Of a stretch of DNA of 64,000 bases, positions 55,405 through 62,858 are shown one piece after another. Origin of the DNA: JBBATK01 sp044224515 (GTDB lineage Bacteria > Bacteroidota > Ignavibacteria > Kapaibacteriales > NICIL-2); the NCBI GenBank assembly GCA_044224515.1, contig JBGAKH010000005.1:287730-351729 (forward strand), read 5' to 3'. The position numbers were made by a program, and so were the translations under genes. The notes beneath the pieces were generated by a model. That model was given only the letters and a program-made list of their open reading frames with translations. It was not told the DNA's origin and made no database searches. The first letter of the stretch is position 1; every line of letters begins with the position of its first letter.

Positions 55405-55782
55405 ATGCGCAATCTTTTTATCTTGATGCTCGTTGCCGCATCACTTTCTCTTGCCTCCTGCACGTCAACCACAAGTCCCAGCGTTGTTGATGCCAAAACC
55501 AACTTGCCCGGCTCTTGGAAATTTACTCGATCCGACAATTCAACGTTTACCACGACAATCAGTATTGCGGGCTCCATGCTGACCTATGACGGAAGCGAGT
55601 ACACAGCAACATTTGATGGGGCAACAGCCGTCGGTAAAAAAACGTGGGATCTCGGTGGACAGACCATTACGACAACTGTCACCTTCACTATGACGTCCCC
55701 AACCGCTCTTAATTTCAAAGAAGCAGATTCTTATATGGGCATAAGTTATCCTGCAACAAATTATACTGCGGTCAAACAGTAG
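55405..55782 (+). CDS. Small lipoprotein, lipocalin-like
   Basis: 125 residues. The ATG at 55405 is favoured because it places the signal peptide correctly: LFILMLVAASLSLASC ends in a lipobox with Cys20. The mature part is an antiparallel beta pattern of the lipocalin-like type common in Bacteroidota (PGSWKFTRSDNSTFTTTIS, then MLTYDGSEYTATFDGA, TITTTVTFTMTSPTALNFKE). No active-site residues are visible; binding of a small hydrophobic ligand is possible. It is monocistronic and followed by an excellent intrinsic terminator. Confidence 0.75.
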   Translation: MRNLFILMLVAASLSLASCTSTTSPSVVDAKTNLPGSWKFTRSDNSTFTTTISIAGSMLTYDGSEYTATFDGATAVGKKTWDLGGQTITTTVTFTMTSPTALNFKEADSYMGISYPATNYTAVKQ

Positions 55783-55936
55783 TGTAGATTTCTAGCTTGG
55801 TGTTCGGAGACAGAATGCTTATTGAGTTGATTGACCTTGCACACAAAGAGTGAACATGCAGGAGACTTTTAAAAAGTGGATGCTGCTTGCTCCAAAGTGA
55901 CATTCCTCGTCCAAGCCTTAAATATCCGTATTCGAT

Positions 55937-55975
55937 GACCCACTTTTTCAAACAAAGGTGGGTCGTTTTTTTTTT
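55937..55975 (+). terminator. Intrinsic terminator after the small lipoprotein gene
   Basis: GACCCAC (55937-55943) pairs with GTGGGTC (55958-55964), the loop is 14 nt, and a run of ten Ts follows directly after a G. It is a textbook form, about 155 bp after the stop. Confidence 0.9.
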
Positions 55976-56109
55976 ACGGCATCCCCTTAGGAATCGAATG
56001 AAAACACACTGCATTGGAACGACATCACAAGGTATCGTTTGGCAAATCGGTCGGCTCCATGCGGAAATACCTGTAACAGACTATCGACGAAAGTGGAGCG
56101 GTGTTTCCA

Positions 56110-56985
56110 CTAGTGTCCGCTCATTTGCGACTGGGGAGCGGGAGCACTTATCGCTTTCTGCTTCGTACCAACTCTATTTACAATATCCAACGAGAAGTAC
56201 ATGGTGACTGCTTTAGATGAAGCATCGGTGCAATTGACAACGTCGAAAGAAACTCCGTTCTTCTTTATTTGGGTCTGTGATTCAACCTTTAGACTCATGG
56301 CTGCCAACAGTGCAGTTTCCTCAAGCGGCGAAATAACAGTGATAGGATCTTTCATCGATCTTCCGGTTACGCCCGTAACCATTGAACGGAGCATGTTGTA
56401 GTAGACCCATTTGTGGAACATTGACTCGCGCGAGGTCGTGTCGAGCATCCAGTGCGCTTTGTATGCTATATCATGCAAGGGCATACAGGCGTAGCATAAC
56501 TCCAATGCACTGTCAACTACACTGAGTGCTTCTTTGTACTGCGCGGCATCATAGAGACCCTGAGCGCGGTGCGCCATGTCGCCGGCTGTTTCATAGAGTT
56601 TCGCAAAGTTTTTGCTAAACGCAGCGGCGACACGGAACTGAAAAAACGGTGTCGTGGTGTCGTGTTTTTTGACACGATCCGTCAATGGCTTGTAGAGTTG
56701 GGCAATTTCCGCGGGTGTCATTGCTCGTGGTTGAGCAACGCCGGATTTTGTGGTTCCAGCGGGTGGTGTTCCCGGTTGACCCGGTTTTGCCGTCGCCGGC
56801 GCTTTCGTTGCAGTTTTCTGTGTGGAATTTTGTTTTGTCAAAGGCGCTGCCTTTGACTGCTGCGCTTTCGGATCCGGAGGAGCGACTTGAGAGCTCATGG
56901 ACTGCGCGCCGACAAGGCAGGTTCCGAGAAGGATGAATGCGAGGATGAGTGCGTTGTTGAGTGGGATATGTAAGGAAGTTTTCAT
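56110..56985 (-). CDS. Probable DUF4919-family exported protein
   Basis: 291 residues from the ATG at 56985, at the signal peptide MKTSLHIPLNNALILAFILL...AQ; the longer frame start is rejected. After a low-complexity Lys/Ala/Pro/Thr linker (residues about 45-90) comes a globular helical domain with FFQFRVAAAFSKNFAKLYET, YKEALSVVDSALELCYACMP and MHDIAYK-like segments, then the KDPITVISPLEE region and a beta-rich end. This arrangement fits the uncharacterised DUF4919 proteins of Bacteroidota from memory. Expected in periplasm or outer membrane. Function unknown. It is the last gene before the AT-rich accessory region. Confidence 0.65.
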   Translation of the reverse strand: MKTSLHIPLNNALILAFILLGTCLVGAQSMSSQVAPPDPKAQQSKAAPLTKQNSTQKTATKAPATAKPGQPGTPPAGTTKSGVAQPRAMTPAEIAQLYKPLTDRVKKHDTTTPFFQFRVAAAFSKNFAKLYETAGDMAHRAQGLYDAAQYKEALSVVDSALELCYACMPLHDIAYKAHWMLDTTSRESMFHKWVYYNMLRSMVTGVTGRSMKDPITVISPLEETALLAAMSLKVESQTQIKKNGVSFDVVNCTDASSKAVTMYFSLDIVNRVGTKQKAISAPAPQSQMSGH

Positions 56986-57130
56986 TGAAAATGAGCCAAA
57001 AAAGCGGAAAAGAGTGACTGCCACTGTAAAAACTGTATAACTTTAGGGCAATATAGAAATTTTGGCGAAAGGAGATTGCCGGTTCATTGTGGCTTGCCGG
57101 CCCATTAGGCTTCCTTGTCAGCACGCGCAG

Positions 57131-57160
57131 ACGTTTCCAACGCCCTTACGCCGGACGTAA
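57131..57160 (+). repeat. Partial copy of repeat B
   Basis: ACGTTTCCAACGCCC..., ending CCGGACGTAA, resembles the first 35 bp of the repeat B copies at 62739 and 63642. It lies immediately upstream of repeat A copy 1, and the two repeat families also abut at 61739/61746. Confidence 0.5.
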
Positions 57161-57166
57161 TTTGTT

Positions 57167-57350
57167 AAATCCGCGCCGAATGATCCACCATTTCCACGAA
57201 AATTGGTACAGCAATTCCGTCTGTAGTGTTCCGACTGATCCGCATAGTAACTTGCAGCAATCTAAGGACTTCATGCGTCGCTGATGATGAGCCCTGCCGG
57301 TTCAGTGCTAGATCAATCCTCTGCGGATTAGGTGGGGCAGTAGAGGTGGA
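57167..57350 (+). repeat. Dispersed repeat A, copy 1 (184 bp)
   Basis: Nearly identical over 184 bp to 60582-60765, shared in its first 82 bp with 61658-61739, and more distantly with 58277-58480. Typical core: CGAATGATCCACCATTTCCA. It ends exactly where a coding-like toxin tip begins, as does copy 2. The last 40 bp read VQC-INPLRI-W-RGG in frame with the tip in both copies. A minus-strand frame is also open through all copies, so which strand, if any, was once coding is unresolved. Confidence 0.85.
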
Positions 57351-57437
57351 ATTTCCAGTATTGACGCAGATGAAGCAAAGGATAGAACAGTTAGAGTAAT
57401 TAAAGATGTCAGTGAACTGCCATGTAGTGAGGAGTGA
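57312..57437 (+). pseudogene. Start-less toxin-tip remnant 1
   Basis: Open in the frame that follows from repeat A copy 1, after a TAG at 57309, to a TGA at 57435. It reads GSRGGISSIDADEAKDRTVR and then VIKDVSELPCSEE, a good coding-like sequence with no start codon. The stop lies 6 bp before the ATG at 57444. By analogy with the RNase A-like tip after copy 2, I take it as the last residues of a displaced polymorphic-toxin C-terminus. The family is not recognised and it may be too short for activity. Confidence 0.45.
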
Positions 57438-57443
57438 CAAATA

Positions 57444-58052
57444 ATGAGATATGCTAGAGTTCTGTGCATGAAATGGACCAAGTGCTGCCGTATTTCCGTA
57501 CTTGCTAGCATTTGTATCATGTTGTTAATTAACTATTGTGGTTGTCATACTTCTGGGTATAGATATTTGATTAAAGAAGCACAATGTTCAGCAGAATACA
57601 GTGAAACATCAATAGCAAGTCTATACGTTAAAAACAGTATTCCTGATACAATGAAACTGTACACTTCAGTAAGCATTCCTATGGTGAGAATATTATCTGC
57701 TCTAAGCACATTAAATGTCGATACATTGAAATTCAGTTCATATAACTGTTTGCATTGGGATTCACTTTACGCAAAGTACATTGCAATAGAAATAAAGGAT
57801 ATTCAATGTGGGGCATATTTACAACGGTCAAAAAGCACCTGGTGTAACTGTCAGACAATAAGCGACTGGTGGCTGAGATCAAATTGTGATCTTGAAGCTG
57901 CCAACTATGATTTAAATAATCCAGTCTATGAAGTCGCAATCGCTATCAATGTAGGCCGCCTACTTTTAAAGGATAGGGATAGTGTTATAGAGCATAAAGT
58001 GATATTGTATAGAAAGGAGTGCAATCTCAATAAAGTGTTGGTGGCACATTGA
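57444..58052 (+). CDS. Orphan lipoprotein, candidate immunity protein
   Basis: 202 residues; ATG at 57444 with GAGGAG 9 bases upstream. Positively charged N-terminus, hydrophobic core (ISVLASICIMLLINYCGC) and a lipobox-like Cys indicate a lipoprotein. The mature part is Cys-rich and mixed alpha/beta (DTLKFSSYNCLHWDSLYAK, TWCNCQTISDWWLRSNCDLE). No family recognised. AT-rich codons unlike the first 57 kb suggest transfer. It directly follows a toxin-tip remnant, the position of an immunity gene; a lipoprotein immunity factor would act against a periplasmic toxin. That is inference. Confidence 0.55.
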   Translation: MRYARVLCMKWTKCCRISVLASICIMLLINYCGCHTSGYRYLIKEAQCSAEYSETSIASLYVKNSIPDTMKLYTSVSIPMVRILSALSTLNVDTLKFSSYNCLHWDSLYAKYIAIEIKDIQCGAYLQRSKSTWCNCQTISDWWLRSNCDLEAANYDLNNPVYEVAIAINVGRLLLKDRDSVIEHKVILYRKECNLNKVLVAH

Positions 58053-58285
58053 TTCCGGTTATATTGATTACAGTGAGCTGCACAAGATTATTTAAAGAAC
58101 ATGTTAGGCATGCCTATCTGACAATCGAGTATAAAGTGGGGTCTACATACGATCGAGTGGCGAGTGCGCCCTCTGAGCTAGTTTCGTGGCATGAGGACAA
58201 AGAACTTTACCGACAGCTACTTGGCGTACAAGAGCCATGGTGTTTGCTGGATGTTGATGTCAGTAAGAAAAAACGCATCCCATGA
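58049..58285 (+). CDS. Doubtful small lipoprotein-like frame
   Basis: 78 codons from a TTG overlapping the previous stop by 4 bases. MIPVILITVSC could be a very short lipoprotein signal. The rest (HAYLTIEYKVGSTYDRVASA, then ELYRQLLGVQEPWCLLDVDV) reads as plausible coding sequence and runs into a degenerate repeat A copy, so the gene may be truncated. It may also be a remnant joined to the previous cassette. Confidence 0.35.
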   Translation: MIPVILITVSCTRLFKEHVRHAYLTIEYKVGSTYDRVASAPSELVSWHEDKELYRQLLGVQEPWCLLDVDVSKKKRIP

Positions 58286-58480
58286 ACCACCATTTCCACT
58301 GAAGCTGGTTCATCGGCCCGCGTAGGCTGTTCTTAGTAATCTGCTCTGTAGGAGCAGAATGAGCAAGACTTTAGGCGACGTAGTAGGCAAGTAGCGCCAG
58401 GAAAGTGCCGAGACAGGCTGCTGTGGATTTGGTTGGACAGAAGAGGCGGATCTTCCACGCATACTGCTGACGCCCAGTGA
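58277..58480 (+). repeat. Degenerate copy of repeat A
   Basis: The beginning (GAACCACCATTTCCAC) and the end (CTGTGGATTTGGTTGGACAG, then AGAGGCGGA) match repeat A copies 1 and 2, while the middle has diverged or been replaced. After the end, the frame GGSSTHTADAQ-stop may be another vestigial tip. Confidence 0.5.
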
Positions 58481-58516
58481 AGAATTAGTATGTAAAAACT
58501 CTTGAGACCCATTCTC

Positions 58517-59113
58517 ATGCATATGATAGCAGCGCGTTCTTTATTGAAATGTCTTTTGTTAATTGTGACGTGTCAGCTATCGCAGACTAGTTCAGAAGGA
58601 AGATGTAACAAAGTAGCTGTCATGCAAGGGGCCGTACATAGCAGCGCACTGGCAAAACGATCAACTAACTCAGGAACAAATGATATTACTTGCGTCGCAG
58701 TTAAGTCTATTGACAGTCATATAGATTCAATATTGTCGAAACCAAAGTTGTATTTGCAGAGTAAAAGAGATGACTGCATTCTCCAGCTCATTGACAGTAT
58801 GTCTGCAAAGTATCTTGCTACAAAAAATGAAAAGTACATGAGATGTTTGGAGTCTATTAGCGCGGTTTCGGATGGATATGTTGCAGAAGATATAGGTATC
58901 GTGCTTTATCGCATGTTTGTTAAAGACCCGACGCTACTATGTAGTTACATATACGAACAACGAAGTAGTAATAGTAAACTCATAATGCAACTTGCAAGTG
59001 AAGTATTACTTTCCGGGCGTAAGCGTGAATATATTAATATATTGCATCGCACAAAACTTGGCAAAGTAGTAGTAAAATATTTCGAATTGAGTGTTCAGCG
59101 ACTTAAACTTTAG
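58517..59113 (+). CDS. Orphan exported protein in the cassette array
   Basis: 198 residues from the ATG at 58517 (ATG at 58523 also possible). N-terminal signal-like segment: ARSLLKCLLLIVTCQLSQTS. The mature part is largely helical (KPKLYLQSKRDDCILQLIDS, MSAKYLATKNEKYMRCLESI, then LIMQLASEVLLSGRKREYIN) with no recognised domain. AT-rich codon use like its neighbours. It follows a degenerate repeat A and is itself followed by the IS1380-like element only 3-4 bp after its stop. It could be an immunity protein for a lost toxin tip; function unknown. Confidence 0.5.
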   Translation: MHMIAARSLLKCLLLIVTCQLSQTSSEGRCNKVAVMQGAVHSSALAKRSTNSGTNDITCVAVKSIDSHIDSILSKPKLYLQSKRDDCILQLIDSMSAKYLATKNEKYMRCLESISAVSDGYVAEDIGIVLYRMFVKDPTLLCSYIYEQRSSNSKLIMQLASEVLLSGRKREYINILHRTKLGKVVVKYFELSVQRLKL

Positions 59114-59116
59114 GAA

Positions 59117-60571
59117 ACTTCTAGTACCCAATCCATGCATTAGAGTAGGCGTATTCTCCTGAAACCCGCGCAGTTACTATCTTGCTTCAAACATCTGGAG
59201 GCACCCAAAAGATGCACGAACTTGCCCACGAATTTACGAATCGGAAGATCAGTCCTTGGGGAGGATTGAAGTTCTTTCAGCAAACCTACGTCCGCTCCGG
59301 CGTATCCGAAAAACTTGATGAATTAGACCTTCCTCAACCTGGTTCAAATCGTGGTTATTCTGCCAAAGATCTCATCGAGGGATTTATGACGAGCGTTATT
59401 GTCGGAGCAAGACGACTCGAGCACAGCGGTATGTTGCGTACTGATACAGTCATTCAAGAGATATTTGGTTGGCAACGCGGAATGGCAAGCGCTAGCACTT
59501 TTAGCCGTTTCTTTAGCCGCTTTGATATTGATAAGAACGACGCCATCTTCCCGCCACTGATGAAGCACATGATGTCGCTTGTCCCAGTCGGACGCAAGAC
59601 TATAGATATTGACAGTACCGTAGTTACACGTTACGGTCACCAAGAGGAAGCACGCGTCGGGTATAACCCAACGAAGCGCGGGCGACGATCGCACCATCCG
59701 TTGATTGCCTTCTGTGACGAAACAAAAATGATCGTGAATGCTTGGATGCGAAGCGGCGATAGCGCATCGTCAACAGATACGATAGATTTTGTCAATGAGC
59801 TATTTACCATCGTTGAACCAAGTGAGATCGGCCTGATCCGTGCAGATGCCGGATTCTACGATGACAAGATTCTATGCCATCTGGAGAAGAGCGAGCCAGC
59901 TGTCCGGTACATAGTAAAGGCCGATAAAACGAAAGCACTGATGAGCCGAATATTGCAAGTCAAGCGCTGGTACCACAGTGATAAGGTGTTCCCAGAGAGC
60001 TGCTATGCCGAGTTTCAATACAAAGGCTCCAAGTGGAAAGAGGAACGTCGAATAGTTGTCGTCCGAGTGCCCAAATCACGAGGAGAATCGGCTGAAGCAA
60101 ACGCAAAGCAAGCGAAGCTCTTCCCAGAGATGGACAAACTGACGAACTACGAATACATGGCATATGTTACCAACACGACGGAGTCAGAAGTAGCAGTGCA
60201 CGCTCGATACAATCAGCGAGGTGAGTGCGAGAATCGAATCAAGGAATTAAAGTACGATTATGCGATTGATGGTTTCGCTCTACAGCAATTTGCTGCTATG
60301 GAAGCGGCATTTAGGTTGATAATGGTTGCTTACAACCTGATGCAAATATTTAAGCAAAGTGTTATGACTAGCAAGCACTTACCTCAACTGCGTACTGTTC
60401 GTTTCCAATGCATTGCAATAGGAAGTTATATCGTTACCAGTGGGCGAAATACAACATTAAAACTAGCTGCAGAAGGAAAGCGACGACACTTTTTAGACCA
60501 TTTGTTCAAACGAAGTGGCGATGCACTGCCTCCATACTCGTTTTCTATTGCATGAATTGGGTAGTAAGAGT
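59117..60571 (+). mobile_element. IS1380-like insertion sequence
   Basis: A single transposase gene flanked by imperfect inverted repeats: CTTCTAGTACCCAATCCATG from 59118 against the reverse complement of 60549-60570, matching at 18 of 22 positions. The right repeat overlaps the transposase stop. Size is about 1.45 kb. No clear target-site duplication was found, so the exact ends are uncertain. It sits between an orphan cassette gene and repeat A copy 2. Confidence 0.75.
59212..60555 (+). CDS. IS1380-family DDE transposase
   Basis: 447 residues from the ATG at 59212 (MHELAHEFTNRKISPWGGLK); the longer frame begins with TTG and is less likely. Catalytic residues of the DDE type are visible: Asp in TIDIDSTVVTRYGHQEEA, Asp in GLIRADAGFYDDK, and Glu in NQRGECENRIKELKYDYAID. 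The block GYNPTKRGRRSHHPLIAF is typical of IS1380 transposases. Length is normal and no frameshift is seen, so it may be active. It moves the surrounding element by cut-and-paste. Confidence 0.93.
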   Translation: MHELAHEFTNRKISPWGGLKFFQQTYVRSGVSEKLDELDLPQPGSNRGYSAKDLIEGFMTSVIVGARRLEHSGMLRTDTVIQEIFGWQRGMASASTFSRFFSRFDIDKNDAIFPPLMKHMMSLVPVGRKTIDIDSTVVTRYGHQEEARVGYNPTKRGRRSHHPLIAFCDETKMIVNAWMRSGDSASSTDTIDFVNELFTIVEPSEIGLIRADAGFYDDKILCHLEKSEPAVRYIVKADKTKALMSRILQVKRWYHSDKVFPESCYAEFQYKGSKWKEERRIVVVRVPKSRGESAEANAKQAKLFPEMDKLTNYEYMAYVTNTTESEVAVHARYNQRGECENRIKELKYDYAIDGFALQQFAAMEAAFRLIMVAYNLMQIFKQSVMTSKHLPQLRTVRFQCIAIGSYIVTSGRNTTLKLAAEGKRRHFLDHLFKRSGDALPPYSFSIA

Positions 60572-60581
60572 AGTATCTGAA

Positions 60582-60765
60582 AAATCCGCACCGAATGATC
60601 CACCATTTCCACGAAAGTTGGTACAACAATTCCGTCTGTAGTGTTCTGACTGATCCGCATAGTAACTTGCAGCAATCTAAGGGCTTCATGCGTCGCTGAT
60701 GATGAGCCCGGCCGGTTCAGTGCTGGATCAATCCTCTGCGGATTTGGTGGGTCGGGAGAGGCGGA
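60582..60765 (+). repeat. Dispersed repeat A, copy 2 (184 bp)
   Basis: Same length as copy 1 and differing at scattered positions. It begins 11 bp after the IS1380-like element and ends at the first unique codons of the RNase A-like toxin tip. Three TGA codons in a row (60697-60705) close the plus frame upstream of the tip. Confidence 0.85.
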
Positions 60766-61113
60766 TTTTACAGGCAGGGGGGGCATACACTGGCTAGGCA
60801 TGTTCTGCCGGAAGCAAAAGTATTAGCTCGCTTAAAGAATATTCCACAAGCATTTTCATTTTTTAGTGAGGAAAGTGGCGAGACTATCGTCCAAATGGCT
60901 CTACATGACCAGGAGAAAGATATCGTCGAGTGGTTGACAAACACCGCTGACAGGTCTAGAAAAATAAAAATCAGACCTGGATTCAATGTTGGTTTCTTCT
61001 ATTCACGTGATACAGTCGGTCCTCAAATGGCTGGTACGATCGAACTCGTACTTAAAAGATCAACAAGTGCACCTGGCGTTTTTATATTGTTAACTGTGAA
61101 AGGTTATAAATGA
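60706..61113 (+). pseudogene. Start-less RNase A-like toxin tip (CdiA-CT type)
   Basis: An open frame from 60706 to the TGA at 61111-61113 without ATG, GTG or TTG until codon 64 (ATG 60895). After the repeat-derived CWINPLRIWW it reads RQGGHTLARHVLPEAKVLAR, then SFFSEESGETIVQMALHDQE, KDIVEWLTN and ends FILLTVKGYK. The GGHTLxRHV opening, the helical ...SFF...IVEWL part and the late LT strand match the bacterial RNase A-like domain known from CdiA and RHS toxin C-termini. The His of GGHT is a catalytic residue of that family, and the Thr near the end would be another; a Tyr usually close to that Thr appears shifted. It is about 115 residues, near the normal size of the domain. It is probably a displaced toxin tip that can be expressed only after recombination into a full-length toxin gene. 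The ATGA overlap with the next gene supports toxin-immunity pairing. Confidence 0.7.
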
Positions 61114-61532
61114 GCGCAAAACATGGTCCACGGGAATTAATCCCGCATGTGTATTATCAAATAGTAAAAAAATATAGTACCGACTGCTATCGTAAGGAGT
61201 TCCCTTATCTAAGTTATGCACTTGGAATGGTGTGCTACGTGGATGAAGACTCAGAGCCTGAGGTACCAAAGCCAATTGAAGTAATATTGGATGAATTCGA
61301 TGATATGTGTATCGATGAAGATCTTTCATCACCAGTATCGAAACCGGAACGTCGTAAGAGATTGGCGAACGAAATGATTCGCTCTCTTGAACTTTTCGAG
61401 ACAGACTTAGAGTTGAATTGCTTTTATGCAGCTTTTGGCATTCCTTCAGTACAGATCAACGTTTATGAAAGGTTTACGACCTTCAAAGCATTTGTCGAAT
61501 ACATGATTGAGTATCTTTTAGTTTGCACATAA
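61110..61532 (+). CDS. Candidate immunity protein to the RNase A-like toxin tip
   Basis: 140 residues; the ATG at 61110 overlaps the toxin-tip stop by 4 bases, the normal toxin-immunity arrangement. No signal peptide, as expected for protection against a cytoplasmic RNase. The sequence is acidic and helical (PIEVILDEFDDMCIDEDLSS, RLANEMIRSLELFETDLELN, FKAFVEYMIEYLL), suiting binding to a basic nuclease. No family is recognised. AT-rich, with codons like the other cassette genes. The role is inferred from position and charge. Confidence 0.65.
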   Translation: MSAKHGPRELIPHVYYQIVKKYSTDCYRKEFPYLSYALGMVCYVDEDSEPEVPKPIEVILDEFDDMCIDEDLSSPVSKPERRKRLANEMIRSLELFETDLELNCFYAAFGIPSVQINVYERFTTFKAFVEYMIEYLLVCT

Positions 61533-61657
61533 TGAGAGAATGGAGCACTGCAACAGCATTGTCGCACAATTAATGTCGGGTCTGCTGAAAAGTTCTACAA
61601 ATCGCATTATAACTACGATTCTTTCTTGGATACTGATTATCAACATTAATGTGGTAA

Positions 61658-61739
61658 ATCCGCACCGAATGATCCACCATTTCCACGAAAGTTGGTACAG
61701 CAGTTCCGTCTGTAGTGTTCAGACGGCTCCGCATAGTAT
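61658..61739 (+). repeat. Dispersed repeat A, partial copy 3
   Basis: First 82 bp of repeat A (AAATCCGCACCGAATGATCC to CGCATAGTA), after which the sequence switches directly into a repeat B copy at about 61746. A breakpoint of this kind suggests recombination between the repeat families. Confidence 0.8.
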
Positions 61740-61745
61740 GCACGG

Positions 61746-61848
61746 GCGACACTTCTACCGCACCTTAGCCTGATGTAAGTAGCGGTTTTCAGATTGAATT
61801 TGCATATTTGGGATGAACGCGAGTGCGTCGCTTGGCCCGGCGTTTCCA
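61746..61848 (+). repeat. Dispersed repeat B, copy 1 (about 103 bp)
   Basis: Shares GTAGCGGTTTTCAGATTGAA, a GATGAACGCGAGTGCGTCG block and the end GGCCCGGCGTTTCCA with 62739-62843 and 63642-63744. Each copy lies in the non-coding gap after a cassette gene. Confidence 0.8.
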
Positions 61849-61864
61849 GATGACGAGTTCGTAG

Positions 61865-62005
61865 ACCGCAACCGTTAAAAAGCTTGGTCATCTAAAAGAT
61901 CTTAAAAAAGCAGCAAGAACGAATCATCATGAAGGTAAAGAAATTCCTGACTGCGGTGTAACTGGCACGACACCGGGAACTGCCACCGACTGCAGTAAGC
62001 CGTAA
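61865..62005 (+). pseudogene. Start-less toxin-tip remnant 2
   Basis: A 46-codon frame following repeat B copy 1, closed by TAG upstream (61862) and TAA at 62003. It reads KKLGHLKDLKKAARTNHHEG and then KEIPDCGVTGTTPGTATDCS. The His-rich centre could be part of a metal-dependent nuclease, but no motif is complete. No start codon. It lies 48 bp before the ATG of the next orphan gene. I read it as the end of another displaced toxin tip. Confidence 0.4.
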
Positions 62006-62053
62006 TGTCAGGCTGAAGCAAAGCACGAAAAACAACTATATCATAGGGTATCT

Positions 62054-62614
62054 ATGACATACTACTTGCAGGGCATTAGGCAATTGTTTCAAGCTAGCAT
62101 CTTTTTATCCGTTATTTATCCGTGTAATAGTGCGCCATTGGCTGCACCTGCGAATAACCACGGCATCTATGGTGTTGTAATAATTGCTATTGATTATTTG
62201 TCGGAGTCTGTTGTGGCATTAAACAACAGTCAATTAATTGCAAACTGTGGTGTTGATTATACAAGTCTCGATTATTCAGTTATACCTGAAAAAAATAGGT
62301 CGGTTTGTGATAAGATAGACTGTAGTCTTAAGCAGTTGCAAACTTCGAAGGATACAATGGAATTGACGTCATATGGTGAAGCACGAATTTCACTTGTAGT
62401 GATACGAAATGACGCAAAACGTGACACGCTATTTGTTGATAATCGAGGTAGAATGTGGTATAAAGGTGTTGTGTATTTTCCAAATATTGTATTACTGAAA
62501 ATAATAGTAGGGCACTTGCCAGCAACCATAAAGAAATATTATAACATAGCTTATAAAGAGTTACTGAGGCGCTCATCTACGGAAGGTCTGAACAAGTACA
62601 ACAACCGAGAGTAA
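62054..62614 (+). CDS. Orphan exported protein in the cassette array
   Basis: 186 residues from the ATG at 62054 (weak AGGG site). The N-terminus (LFQASIFLSVIYPCNSAPLA) looks like a signal peptide. The mature part is mixed (GIYGVVIIAIDYLSESVVAL, YGEARISLVVIRNDAKRDTL, MWYKGVVYFPNIVLLKII); no known domain. AT-rich. It follows toxin-tip remnant 2 and is followed by repeat B copy 2. Candidate immunity protein by position only. Confidence 0.5.
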   Translation: MTYYLQGIRQLFQASIFLSVIYPCNSAPLAAPANNHGIYGVVIIAIDYLSESVVALNNSQLIANCGVDYTSLDYSVIPEKNRSVCDKIDCSLKQLQTSKDTMELTSYGEARISLVVIRNDAKRDTLFVDNRGRMWYKGVVYFPNIVLLKIIVGHLPATIKKYYNIAYKELLRRSSTEGLNKYNNRE

Positions 62615-62738
62615 ATCAGTAATAAATGGTTGTTGCACATAAGTAGACTGAAATGCAGCTCCCGCGGGAAAGCTCTTTGGGTTCATTGTTCTTTGAATTT
62701 GTCAATTTCTAGTAATTTTAGGTACATTAGTGTACGTG

Positions 62739-62843
62739 CCGACGCTACCAACGCACTTACCCCGGACGAAAGTATCGGTCTTTCAGCTTGAACTCGCATA
62801 TTTGAGATGAACGCGAGTGCGTCGGGCGGACCGGCGTTTCCAC
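62739..62843 (+). repeat. Dispersed repeat B, copy 2
   Basis: About 105 bp, the most diverged of the three copies (AAGTATCGGTCTTTCAGCTT). It ends 16 bp before the ATG of the next gene, so it may carry that gene's leader or promoter. Confidence 0.8.
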
Positions 62844-62858
62844 TTATACTGGATCTCT

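Noticed and set aside
60493..60801. Minus-strand frame through repeat A (also at 57165-57440 and 61570-61752)
   Set aside because: The frame stays open in all copies, but it reaches into unrelated flanks (IS1380 end, toxin tip) and gives no recognisable protein. Kept only as a note on the repeat.
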